A stretch of DNA of 64,000 nt from Daejeonella sp. JGW-45. Its GTDB lineage: Bacteria > Bacteroidota > Bacteroidia > Sphingobacteriales > Sphingobacteriaceae. The notes beneath the pieces are model-generated. The model did not search any database. It saw only the letters and a program-made list of their open reading frames with translations, and had not been told where the DNA came from. The position numbers and the translations under genes were made by a program. The stretch covers positions 434,001 through 498,000 of the forward strand of contig NZ_JARKNC010000008.1 in the NCBI RefSeq assembly GCF_029360805.1, written 5' to 3'. Shown piece by piece: positions 53,342-61,961 of this stretch. Every line of letters begins with the position of its first letter. Positions within the stretch are counted from its first letter, which is position 1.

Positions 53342-54651
53342 GTTCAGCAAGCGTAAAGATTTCAGCTGCAGAAAAGAAGCCGTCAGGTACGATATACCTG
53401 ACGGGCTCGAAAAGTGAAAGCAATCGGGCGCTGATCATGCAGGCAATAAGTAAGTCGGCCGTTCACGTGAAGAATGTTTCAGAAGCTGCCGATACGGTTA
53501 CTTTACTCGGCATCTTACAGGGAAAAGCTCAAAGCTCAAAGCTCAAAGCTCAAAGCTCAGGGCTCCAAGCTCAAAGCTCAGGGCTCCAAGCTCAAAGCCC
53601 AAAGCTCATCGACATTGGCCCGGCAGGTACGGCTATGCGCTTCCTGACTGCCTATTATACTTTGCAGGATGGCGAAATTATACTTACCGGTTCTGCCAGG
53701 ATGAAAGAACGCCCTATCGGGATCCTGGTAGATGCGTTGCGTGAACTTGGCGCTGAGATAGCGTATACTGAAAAGGATGGTTACCCGCCGATCAGGATCA
53801 AAGGGCCGCTGAAACAAAAGTCTGGAAGTGTTTCCATAAAAGGGAATATCAGCAGCCAGTATATTTCTTCGCTCCTGCTCGTTGGCCCCTTGCTCGAACA
53901 GGGGCTTGAATTGGTGATCGAAGGGGAGCTGACTTCGAAGCCATATGTGGAAATGACCCTGGCTATGTTATCCCAGGCCGGGATAAAATATACATGGAAG
54001 GATAATGTTATCAGCATTCCTAATCAACCCTACGCTGATTCAGTGATCAGTGTAGAACCAGACTGGAGCGCCGCATCTTATTGGTATGCGATAGCTGCAC
54101 TTTCTGAAGAAGCTGAGCTTTTTCTTCCCGGATTGAACGCTTATAGCCTGCAGGGCGACAGCAAGATCACGGAGATCATGGCTAATTTCGGGATCACCTC
54201 ACAATTTAAGGATGGTGGTGTGTGCCTGAAAAAAGAACCAAAAAAGGTGGAACGCAAGATCTTTGATTTCAAAGAATGCCCGGATCTGGCGCAGACTGTA
54301 ATTGTGGTTTGTGCTGCTTTAGGGCACGAAGCAACCTTTACCGGCCTTGAAACACTGAAGATCAAGGAAACCGACCGGGTAAATGCCCTCCAGGTAGAAC
54401 TTGCCAAAATCGGGGTCAAACTTATTGAGAAGAATCAGACTTATAAACTGGATTGTTCAGAAAGGGACCTAAGCAAAAGCATTAAAGTCAACACCTATGA
54501 TGACCACCGCATGGCGATGGCATTTGCGCCACTGGCCATGGTTTTAACTGAGCTTGAGATTGAAGACCACCGCGTAGTGGACAAGTCATACCCTCATTTC
54601 TGGAGCGATCTGGAAAGTATTGGTTATGAAGTAAATACCGTAAATAATTAA
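53338..54651 (+). CDS. aroA: EPSP synthase with a repeat-encoded insert
   Basis: 437 residues. Motifs: YLTGSKSESNRALIMQAISK, IDIGPAGTAMRFLTAYY, LKIKETDRVNAL and YDDHRMAMAFAP. Converts shikimate 3-phosphate and PEP to EPSP. Residues 63-90 (QSSKLKAQSSGLQAQSSGLQ and following) are an extra low-complexity loop encoded by a heptamer DNA array, placed directly before the GPAGTAMRF active-site segment. The rest looks intact, so the enzyme is presumably functional. Confidence 0.92.
   Translation: MSSASVKISAAEKKPSGTIYLTGSKSESNRALIMQAISKSAVHVKNVSEAADTVTLLGILQGKAQSSKLKAQSSGLQAQSSGLQAQSPKLIDIGPAGTAMRFLTAYYTLQDGEIILTGSARMKERPIGILVDALRELGAEIAYTEKDGYPPIRIKGPLKQKSGSVSIKGNISSQYISSLLLVGPLLEQGLELVIEGELTSKPYVEMTLAMLSQAGIKYTWKDNVISIPNQPYADSVISVEPDWSAASYWYAIAALSEEAELFLPGLNAYSLQGDSKITEIMANFGITSQFKDGGVCLKKEPKKVERKIFDFKECPDLAQTVIVVCAALGHEATFTGLETLKIKETDRVNALQVELAKIGVKLIEKNQTYKLDCSERDLSKSIKVNTYDDHRMAMAFAPLAMVLTELEIEDHRVVDKSYPHFWSDLESIGYEVNTVNN
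53524..53607 (+). repeat. in-frame heptamer array inside aroA
   Basis: Twelve 7-bp units: five exact aaagctc, then agggctc, caagctc, aaagctc, agggctc, caagctc, aaagccc, aaagctc. The total of 84 bp is 28 codons, so the frame is kept. Gain or loss of one unit would shift the reading frame. Confidence 0.9.
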
Positions 54652-54703
54652 ATACCCCGACTTCAGGTAGGGGAATGTAGAATTCTTATTTTAATTGACA
54701 ATC

Positions 54704-55816
54704 ATGGCAGGCAATTCATTCGGGCAATTATTCCGCATCACAACCTTTGGAGAATCACATGGTGAGGCTATCGGTGTAATAATTGACGGCTGCCCTTCAA
54801 ATCTCGAGATCGACATGGATTTTATCCAGTCGGAATTGGATAAACGCAAACCCGGACAATCGAAAATAACAACCCAGCGGAAAGAAAGCGATACGGTTAA
54901 AGTCCTTTCAGGGATCTTTGAAGGCAAAAGCACCGGAACGCCTATTGCTATGGTCATTCCGAATGAAGACCAGCGTTCGAAAGACTACTCTCATATTAAA
55001 GATGCGTACCGCCCTTCACATGCAGACTATACCTATGATGCAAAATACGGGCACAGGGATCATCGCGGCGGGGGCAGGTCATCGGCCCGCGAAACCGCGG
55101 CGAGGGTTGCTTCGGGTGCAATTGCAAAATTGCTGCTTAAACAGGCGGGTATAGAGATCTTTGCACATGTGTCGTCTGTCGGAACTATCGAATCGCCTAA
55201 TGTTGACCTGAATTCACTCAGTGAGCTTTTGGAGATCCGGGAAAGTAATATCGTACGTTGTGCTGATCCGGCAACAGCAAATCAAATGATCGACCTGATC
55301 GATTCCATAAGAAAAGACGGCGATACTGTAGGCGGGAAAATTTCCTGTGTGATCCGGAATTGCCCCGTAGGATTGGGTGATCCGGTGTTTGATAAGCTTC
55401 ATGCTGACCTTGGAAAAGCGATGCTAAGTATCAATGCGGTCCATGGTTTTGATTACGGCTCTGGTTTTGACGGTTCGGAAATGCGCGGGTCGGAACATAA
55501 TGATCTTTTTGTGCCGCCGGGTACAGATGAGAATAACAGGTTTAAAACCCTCACTAATTTCTCAGGCGGAATCCAGGGCGGTATTTCTAATGGCATGGAC
55601 ATCACCTTCAGGGTGGCCTTTAAGCCTGTAGCTACCATTATGCAGAACCAGGAGAGCCTCGACTCAGCCGGTAACGCAGCAAGCGTACAGGGAAAAGGCA
55701 GGCACGATCCATGCGTAGTGCCCCGCGCTGTTGCTATCGTAGAATCGATGGCAGCGCTCGTACTGGCAGATCATTATTTAAGGAATAAGGTGGTTCGAGG
55801 CCCTTCCCCGATTTAA
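54704..55816 (+). CDS. aroC: chorismate synthase
   Basis: 370 residues from ATG 54704 ([20 protein letters not shown]). Family signatures: [36 protein letters not shown] with [15 protein letters not shown], and the C-terminal [18 protein letters not shown]. Uses reduced FMN to make chorismate from EPSP. Last gene of the aromatic operon; a ccccgat/atcgggg hairpin covers its stop. Confidence 0.94.
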   Translation: MAGNSFGQLFRITTFGESHGEAIGVIIDGCPSNLEIDMDFIQSELDKRKPGQSKITTQRKESDTVKVLSGIFEGKSTGTPIAMVIPNEDQRSKDYSHIKDAYRPSHADYTYDAKYGHRDHRGGGRSSARETAARVASGAIAKLLLKQAGIEIFAHVSSVGTIESPNVDLNSLSELLEIRESNIVRCADPATANQMIDLIDSIRKDGDTVGGKISCVIRNCPVGLGDPVFDKLHADLGKAMLSINAVHGFDYGSGFDGSEMRGSEHNDLFVPPGTDENNRFKTLTNFSGGIQGGISNGMDITFRVAFKPVATIMQNQESLDSAGNAASVQGKGRHDPCVVPRAVAIVESMAALVLADHYLRNKVVRGPSPI

Positions 55817-56010
55817 TCGGGGATCTCCTCCAGACGCGGCGCAGCTCGCGTCCTCTATACATTTGGATGTAGCAGAGTTTAAAATCCAGCGTAGCTTTAA
55901 TTTAGTTTGAAAAGCTAGATTTAGTTTGAAAAGTTAGATTGCAGGCGTAATTTCGAAGTAGACACGGCGGCTTGGGCCGCGTGTCATCCGGAGATCCCCG
56001 GCCAAGTCGG
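55805..56010. repeat. REP-like palindromes and 19-bp tandem repeat
   Basis: Between convergent aroC and the E1 gene, a ccccgat...atcgggg hairpin followed by ggggatctcc (from 55805) is matched, in inverted orientation, by ggagatcccc (about 55990-56000), with gacgcggc/gccgcgtg partly matching further in. In the middle a 19-bp unit tttagtttgaaaagctaga (55901-55919) is repeated with one change (55920-55938). A related ccccgctttcgcgggg hairpin overlaps the end of the proline dehydrogenase gene (about 48160). Confidence 0.55.
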
Positions 56011-56019
56011 GAAAGAGTC

Positions 56020-58437
56020 TTAATACAACCCCGGAAACTTCTCCGGGTTACTATCATTCATCATCTCATAAATGATTTCAATCACATCGTCTATAGATGG
56101 TTTGGTAAAATAATCTCCATCAGAACCATAAGGCGCACGATGAGCTTTAGCCGTCAGCGTACGTGGTTTGCCATCTAAATATTGATAGCCATTCTGCACC
56201 TCCAGGATCTGCTGTAAAATAAAAGCTGAAGAGCCTCCCGGAACATCCTCCCCTACAATAAGCAATTTATTGGTTCGGCGTAATGATTCAACGCAAAGCT
56301 TATCGAGGTCAAAGGGTAAGAAAGTCTGAGGGTCTACTATTTCAACCGAAATACCCATCTTATCCAGTTCCTCCGCTGCTTCCTGAACCACCCTTAATGT
56401 CGAACCATAAGACACCACAGTAATATCAGATCCCTGCCTGAGAATTTCAGCTTTGCCCAGTTGAACAGTAAATTCACCGACATTCGACGGCAACCTTTCT
56501 TTAAGGCGGTAACCATTAAGGCATTCTATTACTAAAGCCGGCTCATCGCCTCTTAATAATGTATTATACATACCTGCCGCCTGGGTCATATTCCGCGGCA
56601 CACATATATGTATTCCCCGGAGGGCATTAATTATAACACCCATCGGAGATCCTGAATGCCAGATACCCTCCAGGCGGTGCCCTCTTGTACGGACGATAAG
56701 CGGTGCCTTTTGCCGGCCTTTTGTCCGGTAGCTAAGCGTAGCCAGGTCATCACTCAATATATTTAATGCATAAAGCAGGTAGTCCAGGTATTGGATCTCA
56801 GCAATGGGGCGCAAGCCACGCATCGCCAGGCCTATCCCCTGACCCACAATGGTCATTTCACGGATACCGGTGTCTGAAATGCGCATTTTACCAAACTTAG
56901 CCTGCAAACCTGCGAAGCCCTGGTTTACATCACCAATGGCTCCAACGTCCTCGCCAAACGCTACCACCCGTGCATCACGGCTAAAATTAGCTTCGAAGCA
57001 GGCATTTAATATCTCACGTCCGTCTACAGACCTGGCACCCTCGTTATATTCAGGCGCAACAGCAGCGATATTTGACGGCGACTCGGCGGTACCTGTAAAA
57101 AGCTTGGAATTATACCTCTCAAAATTACTCTCATGCTGCTCTTTATACCAGGCTAAAAGCTTCTCCTTAGCTTCTGATCTTTCGCTCCTTAAGGTGCGTG
57201 CCGCATTCCGCACCAGCCCGATCACGTCCTTACGGGATAGATCTGAACTGCTCAATAATGCTTCTGCATCGGCTATAAGGCTCTCGTTTCCGGTCTCCGC
57301 AATTAACTTCGCAGCTACCTTAAGCTCGGTTTTCATAACAGCATTAAAATCTGCCCATGCGGCTTTCTGACAATCCCTGATATAGGATTTTGCCGTATTT
57401 TCAAGCTCTGTTAACTCTTCATCAGAAGCAACAGCAGATTCAATCATCCACTTTCGCATCTGAAGCATGCAATCGTATTCATTTTCCCAGTCGATCCGGG
57501 CCTTATCTTTATAACGTTCATGAGAACCCGAGGTAGAGTGGCCTTGCGGCTGCGTCATTTCGGTTACATGAATCATCACCGGAATATGCTGTTCACGGCA
57601 AATTCGAATCGCTTTCTCATACGTCTCGCAGAGGCCCGGATAATCCCACCCCCTGACTTTGAAAATCTCGTAGCCTTCACCCGCTTCATCCCGTTGAAAT
57701 CCTTTTAATATTTCTGATATATCCTGCTTTGTGGTCTGATACTCAGCCGGTACCGAAATTCCATAGGCATCATCCCAAATGGAAATGGCCATTGGTATCT
57801 GCAATACGCCAGCGGCGTTTATGGCTTCGAAAAATATCCCTTCAGATGTGGATGCATTGCCGATAGTGCCAAAAGCAACTTCATTGCCGTCAAGGGAAAA
57901 CTTATGAAGATCTTTTAATGCCTTGTTATTCCGGTACATCTTGGATGCCAGGGCCAGACCCACCAAACGTCCCATCTGTCCGCCTGTAGGCGATATGTCG
58001 GCTGATGAATTTTTACTTGCAGTAAGGTCAACCCAATCACCTTCTTCGTCTAGTGTACGTGTTGCAAAGTGACAATTCATTTGCCTGCCGCCCGATGCAG
58101 GATCGGCATCAGGATCAGTATTAGCATATAGCTGGGCAAAGAATTGAGGCATGGTGAGCATCCCCGCAGCGAACATGAAGGTCTGATCCCGGTAATAGCC
58201 TGAACGCCAGTCGCCCGCTTTAAACACCTTTGCCATAGCTAGCTGGGCTATTTCCTTCCCGTCACCGAAGATGCCAAATTTGGCCTTCCCGGTAAGAACT
58301 TCCTTGCGTCCTAAAAGACTTGCCTGGCGACTTTCATAAGCAATTTTGTAATCGTTTATAATAATGCTTCTGAAATCGTCAAAGCTTAATTCTTCCTGAT
58401 CCGGGAAATTGTTCTCTATCACCTGGGTTCCTTTCAT
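56020..58437 (-). CDS. 2-oxoacid dehydrogenase E1, alpha-beta fusion
   Basis: 805 residues joining both E1 subunits. The N-terminal alpha part binds thiamine diphosphate (GSGYY-like RSGYYRDQTFMFAAGML, GNASTSEGIFFEAINAAGVL, GWDYPGLCETYEKAI); the beta part starts near residue 465 (REILNACFEANFSRDARVVA, GEDVGAIGDVNQGFAGLQ). This fits the branched-chain-type E1 fusion common in Bacteroidota. It decarboxylates branched-chain 2-oxoacids with separate E2 and E3 encoded elsewhere. Confidence 0.88.
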   Translation of the reverse strand: MKGTQVIENNFPDQEELSFDDFRSIIINDYKIAYESRQASLLGRKEVLTGKAKFGIFGDGKEIAQLAMAKVFKAGDWRSGYYRDQTFMFAAGMLTMPQFFAQLYANTDPDADPASGGRQMNCHFATRTLDEEGDWVDLTASKNSSADISPTGGQMGRLVGLALASKMYRNNKALKDLHKFSLDGNEVAFGTIGNASTSEGIFFEAINAAGVLQIPMAISIWDDAYGISVPAEYQTTKQDISEILKGFQRDEAGEGYEIFKVRGWDYPGLCETYEKAIRICREQHIPVMIHVTEMTQPQGHSTSGSHERYKDKARIDWENEYDCMLQMRKWMIESAVASDEELTELENTAKSYIRDCQKAAWADFNAVMKTELKVAAKLIAETGNESLIADAEALLSSSDLSRKDVIGLVRNAARTLRSERSEAKEKLLAWYKEQHESNFERYNSKLFTGTAESPSNIAAVAPEYNEGARSVDGREILNACFEANFSRDARVVAFGEDVGAIGDVNQGFAGLQAKFGKMRISDTGIREMTIVGQGIGLAMRGLRPIAEIQYLDYLLYALNILSDDLATLSYRTKGRQKAPLIVRTRGHRLEGIWHSGSPMGVIINALRGIHICVPRNMTQAAGMYNTLLRGDEPALVIECLNGYRLKERLPSNVGEFTVQLGKAEILRQGSDITVVSYGSTLRVVQEAAEELDKMGISVEIVDPQTFLPFDLDKLCVESLRRTNKLLIVGEDVPGGSSAFILQQILEVQNGYQYLDGKPRTLTAKAHRAPYGSDGDYFTKPSIDDVIEIIYEMMNDSNPEKFPGLY

Positions 58438-58583
58438 AGCCTAGCTTGTGGCTCAAAAATAACAAAAGAGTGCAGGAAAAGATAATCGGTGCGCAAAATA
58501 TTAGTTTGAAATCTACGAGTTATGCCAAATTTTAAATTATTGCCAAACCTAAACAAGTGATATTCCGCTTGTTGGAATGATTT

Positions 58584-58611
58584 TTGAAATATGTAAATTA
58601 GTTTATATTTG
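58584..58611 (+). promoter_or_regulatory. promoter of the DUF1573 gene
   Basis: TTG (58584-58586) and TATATTTG (58604-58611), 17 bases apart, fit the Bacteroidota consensus. It shows that ATG 58631 is the true start, because an earlier in-frame ATG (58577) would precede the promoter. Confidence 0.6.
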
Positions 58612-58630
58612 TTTTAAACCAAATCATGAT

Positions 58631-59026
58631 ATGAAACATTTTATGAAATTATGTGCAGTAATCATTGCCTTTATTGGTTTTACTGCCATGCAGGACGATA
58701 CAAAAGCAGATTTTAAGTTTGAGAAAGAAACGCACGACTTTGGGAAGATAGCCCAGGGGAAACCAGTGAGCATAGATTTTGTCTTCACAAATGTGGGCGA
58801 AGAGCCGCTTATAATTTCAAATGTGGAGTCAACCTGCGGCTGTACTGTACCTAAATATACAACGGCACCAGTCCCGAAAGGGGGAAAAGGTACCATCACG
58901 GTAACCTTTAACGCAGCCGCTGTACAACCCGGCTTCACAAAGGCCGTCACAATTAAATCGAACGCCCGGACACCTGTTAAGGTGCTTTATATTAAAGGGG
59001 AAGTTGTGGCTTCCAGCACCCGGTAA
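58631..59026 (+). CDS. DUF1573 exported protein
   Basis: 131 residues. Signal peptide (MKLCAVIIAFIGFTAMQ), then an Ig-like DUF1573 domain with THDFGKIAQGKPVSIDFVFT, the conserved ESTCGCTVPKYT and TVTFNAA. Widespread in Bacteroidota envelopes; function unknown. Own promoter and terminator, so a single-gene unit. Confidence 0.85.
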   Translation: MKHFMKLCAVIIAFIGFTAMQDDTKADFKFEKETHDFGKIAQGKPVSIDFVFTNVGEEPLIISNVESTCGCTVPKYTTAPVPKGGKGTITVTFNAAAVQPGFTKAVTIKSNARTPVKVLYIKGEVVASSTR

Positions 59027-59047
59027 GGATCAAAATATTTATGTGCA

Positions 59048-59078
59048 AACCTCTCCCTAAGCGGAGAGGTTTTTTTAT
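59048..59078 (+). terminator. rho-independent terminator
   Basis: aacctctcc (59048-59056) pairs with ggagaggtt (59063-59071), then a T-run. The T-run merges into a TATTTTTG box directly before the next gene. Confidence 0.9.
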
Positions 59079-59087
59079 TTTTGCGCC

Positions 59088-60287
59088 ATGCCGCAAATAT
59101 CAAATAAAGGCAGGCAGATGCCAGCCTCCCCTATCCGTAAGCTTACGCCGTTTGCCGATAAAGCAAAACGCGATGGCAAGAAAGTATTTCACTTAAATAT
59201 CGGCCAGCCGGATATCGAAACCCCTGAGGGTATGCTGAATGCAATCAAGGATATCGACTTTAAGGTATGGGCGTATACGCCGTCGGAAGGCACCCTGGTT
59301 TACCGGACTAAGCTTACTGAATACTACAATAAACTAAACTATAATATTGATCCGTCACAAATATTGGTAACCGTTGGCGGGTCTGAAGCCATTACGATAG
59401 CCATGCAGGCATGTGTGAATGAAGGGGACGAGATCATTATACCCGAACCGTTCTATGCAAACTACAATGGATTTGCATGCATGAGTAATGTAGTAGTAAA
59501 ACCTATACTCTCTTTTATTGAGAATGGCTTTGCACTACCTGCAATCAGTGAATTTGAAAAGCTGATCACCCCTAAGACCAAAGCGATCATTATTTGTAAT
59601 CCAAATAACCCGACCGGGTACTTATACTCGAGGGAAGAGCTTGAAGCGCTGAAAGTATTGTGTTTGAAATACAACCTCTTCCTGTTCTCTGATGAGGCTT
59701 ATCGCGAATTTTGTTATGATGGCAGAGAATTCATCTCGCCAATGCACCTCGAAGGACTTGAAGAACATGTAGTCGTATTGGATACAGTTTCAAAAAGATA
59801 CAGCGCCTGTGGCGCGCGTCTGGGATGCTTAATCACCAAAAACAAAGAAGTTATCGCTGCAGGTTTAAAATTCGCACAGGCCAGGTTAAGCCCGGGAATG
59901 GTGGAACAAATTGCTGCAGCAGCCGCGGTTGATACGCCTGACAGCTATTTCGAAAAGGTGAACAAGGAGTATACCCTGCGCCGGGATACCCTGGTAAAAC
60001 GATTGAATAATATCGCGGGAGTATTCTGTCCTAACCCGGGTGGTGCCTTCTATGTGGTGGCGAAGTTCCCGATCGACAATGCTGATAAATTCTGCCAATG
60101 GATGCTGGAAGAGTTCGAGTATGACAATCAGACAGTAATGATGGCTCCTGCGACAGGATTTTATAGTTCTGCCGGTACCGGAACGAATGAAGTACGATTG
60201 GCATACGTTTTGAATATTGAAGATCTGGAGTCGGCAATGACATGCCTGGAGAAAGCTTTACAGGTTTATCCCGGGCGGTCAAACTGA
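59088..60287 (+). CDS. PLP-dependent aminotransferase (aspartate/aromatic type, class I)
   Basis: 399 residues. Motifs: HLNIGQPDIETPEGML, IICNPNNPTGYLYSREELEA, the PLP lysine in LDTVSKRYSACGARLGCLI and GGAFYVVAKFP. Probably an aspartate or aromatic aminotransferase, which would complete Phe/Tyr synthesis from the pathway encoded upstream. TATTTTTG at 59076-59083 lies 4 bases before the ATG, again implying a leaderless transcript. Confidence 0.88.
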   Translation: MPQISNKGRQMPASPIRKLTPFADKAKRDGKKVFHLNIGQPDIETPEGMLNAIKDIDFKVWAYTPSEGTLVYRTKLTEYYNKLNYNIDPSQILVTVGGSEAITIAMQACVNEGDEIIIPEPFYANYNGFACMSNVVVKPILSFIENGFALPAISEFEKLITPKTKAIIICNPNNPTGYLYSREELEALKVLCLKYNLFLFSDEAYREFCYDGREFISPMHLEGLEEHVVVLDTVSKRYSACGARLGCLITKNKEVIAAGLKFAQARLSPGMVEQIAAAAAVDTPDSYFEKVNKEYTLRRDTLVKRLNNIAGVFCPNPGGAFYVVAKFPIDNADKFCQWMLEEFEYDNQTVMMAPATGFYSSAGTGTNEVRLAYVLNIEDLESAMTCLEKALQVYPGRSN

Positions 60288-60315
60288 TTCCAACAGGGAT
60301 ATCGCCGATTTTTCG

Positions 60316-60323
60316 TATCTTTG
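60316..60323 (+). promoter_or_regulatory. -7 box of the tmRNA promoter
   Basis: TATCTTTG fits TAnnTTTG about 27 bases before the mature tmRNA 5' end. No clear TTG at the -33 position was found. Confidence 0.45.
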
Positions 60324-60349
60324 TATGATACTTTACCCCCCAAATAGAC

Positions 60350-60714
60350 GGGCCCGACCGGAATTGACAGGATGGAGATAGGTATGTAAGCATGCAGCGC
60401 GTTGTGAGACTAGCGCTTAAATCTGAACTCTCAAAACACAATTGGCGAAAATAACTACGCCTTAGCTGCCTAATTTAGAATTAGCATAGCTTTTGTCCCG
60501 CTAAGTTCCGCTTTGTAGCTTAGCACCAGGGGCATCGAACAACAAAGCTGGCCAGGGCTTAATGGTGTGATAGCCCGGCAAGATAAGACATCTAAGGAAG
60601 AAGGTACAGGCGAGCGATTGGCCTTCCCCTTCCCGACAATAAAATAATTGCTAAGCACGTAGAAAGCATAATTTGTCCCATGTTTGGACGAGAGTTCGAA
60701 TCTCTCCGGGTCCA
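60350..60714 (+). ncRNA. ssrA: transfer-messenger RNA (tmRNA)
   Basis: The 5' GGGCCCG (60350-60356) pairs with 3' CGGGTCC (60707-60713), discriminator A60714, with a T arm GAGAGTTCGAATCTCTC. The tag frame GGC GAA AAT AAC TAC GCC TTA GCT GCC TAA (60444-60473) encodes GENNYALAA, the usual Bacteroidota degradation tag. It rescues stalled ribosomes with SmpB. 365 bases is a normal length. Confidence 0.95.
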
Positions 60715-60753
60715 CTTGATGATCAAAAAAGCAGGCAGCAGCCTGAACGAAGC

Positions 60754-60788
60754 AAAAAAGCCAAGCCCCGCAGGGTTTGGCTTTTTTT
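60754..60788 (+). terminator. tmRNA terminator
   Basis: A 15-bp stem with one G-U pair (aaaaaagccaagccc with gggtttggctttttt, loop cgca) that is closed by its own T-run. It begins 40 bases after the tmRNA 3' end. Confidence 0.85.
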
Positions 60789-61124
60789 GCGTAGTGAGGG
60801 ATGCCCGAGCGCAGCGAGGCTGCTTTTTGATCCACTGCACGGGTTAGGAGATGATCAGCGCAGCTAATCTCAAATACACTTCACCCAATTCCCAAAGGGC
60901 TTGTTTTTTGCATAGCGAAAGATGCCCGAGCGCAGCGAGGCTGCTTTTTGATCCACTGCACGGGTTAGAGATGATCAGCGCAAGCTAATCACAAATACTT
61001 CACCCAATTCCCAAAGGGCTTGGTTTTTTTGCATAGCGAAAGATGCCCGAGCGCAGCGAGGCTGCTTTTTGATCCACTGCACGGGTTAGGAGATGATCAG
61101 CGCAGCTAAGCTCTCCGGGTCCAC
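60775..61124. repeat. 121-bp tandem repeat ending in a copy of the tmRNA 3' end
   Basis: The landmark atgcccgagcgcagcgaggc recurs at 60801, 60922 and 61043, exactly 121 bp apart; the three units are near-identical. The last unit runs into ctctccgggtccac (61111-61124), a 14-bp copy of the tmRNA 3' end (60702-60715). From 61125 to the next gene at 61280 I see only a ccgcc/ggcgg hairpin followed by T-rich sequence. Confidence 0.85.
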
Positions 61125-61279
61125 AGCATCCGCCCTGGCTTCAGCGATGGCGGGCTTTCTTTTAGCTCCCTAGGGAGGACGCAATCCACCAAAGGCAATT
61201 GCCCGGCTCAAAAGCTAAGCCTTCAGCAAGAAATCCTATTTCATCAAAACTTCCTAATTTTAACGAAAAAAACACAGTT

Positions 61280-61834
61280 ATGAGAAAGCTTATCTACGGC
61301 ATTAATATCAGTTTGGACGGTTGCTGTGACCATACTAAATTTAGTGGTGGCGACGATATCCAGGACTATTTCCGGCAACTGCTGCAAGAGGTTGATCTGC
61401 TTGTTTACGGACGTAAAACTTACGAATTAATGGTACCGTTCTAGCCGGAAGTGGCTAAAACGCAGACATTGAACGAAGCAGGCAATGCATTTGCAAAAGT
61501 TTTCACCGGTATTCCGCGAATAGTTGTATCCCGGACCCTGACGGACCTCGATGATGAACAAACAAGAATTATCAACGAAAACCTGAAAGAAGAGATCCTG
61601 AAGCTCAAGCAACAACCCGGAAAAGCGATCTCCACAGGAGGCGTGGAATTACCTGCACGATTGATAGAACTCGGCTTGGTGGATGAATTCCACATGATAG
61701 TTCATCCCACGATCGTGGGCGAAGGACGACGCCTGTTTGCTGAAATGCGCTTACCCGAAAGCCTGGGTTTAAAATTAACTTCATCGGAAACGCTGAGTTC
61801 CGGCTGTGTGGCACTGCGATATAAGAAGAACTAA
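61280..61834 (+). pseudogene. dihydrofolate reductase-family protein with in-frame stop
   Basis: From ATG 61280 (MRKLIYGINISLDGCCDH) the frame encodes a RibD_C/DHFR-family protein. TAG at 61442-61444 interrupts it where relatives have a Trp (YELMVPY-W-PEVAKTQ); a TGG to TAG change would explain it. After the stop the same frame continues intact (RIVVSRTLTDLDDEQTRI, AISTGGVELPARLIELGLVD, IVGEGRRLF). Either a recent pseudogene or a sequencing error. Confidence 0.75.
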
Positions 61835-61961
61835 GAGCAATTTAAAAGTAAGCCCCCGATAATAAAAGCCCCCCGTCAATAATATTTTGGTATTTTTATT
61901 GCTCCCTGGGAATCAGTCCTGAAAAGCTCAGGATGTTTTTGTTATCCGCATACCAGACCAA

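Noticed and set aside
60775-61112. Possible CRISPR or IS remnant after tmRNA
   Set aside because: Three near-identical 121-bp units without spacers, transposase or terminal inverted repeats; a plain tandem duplication.
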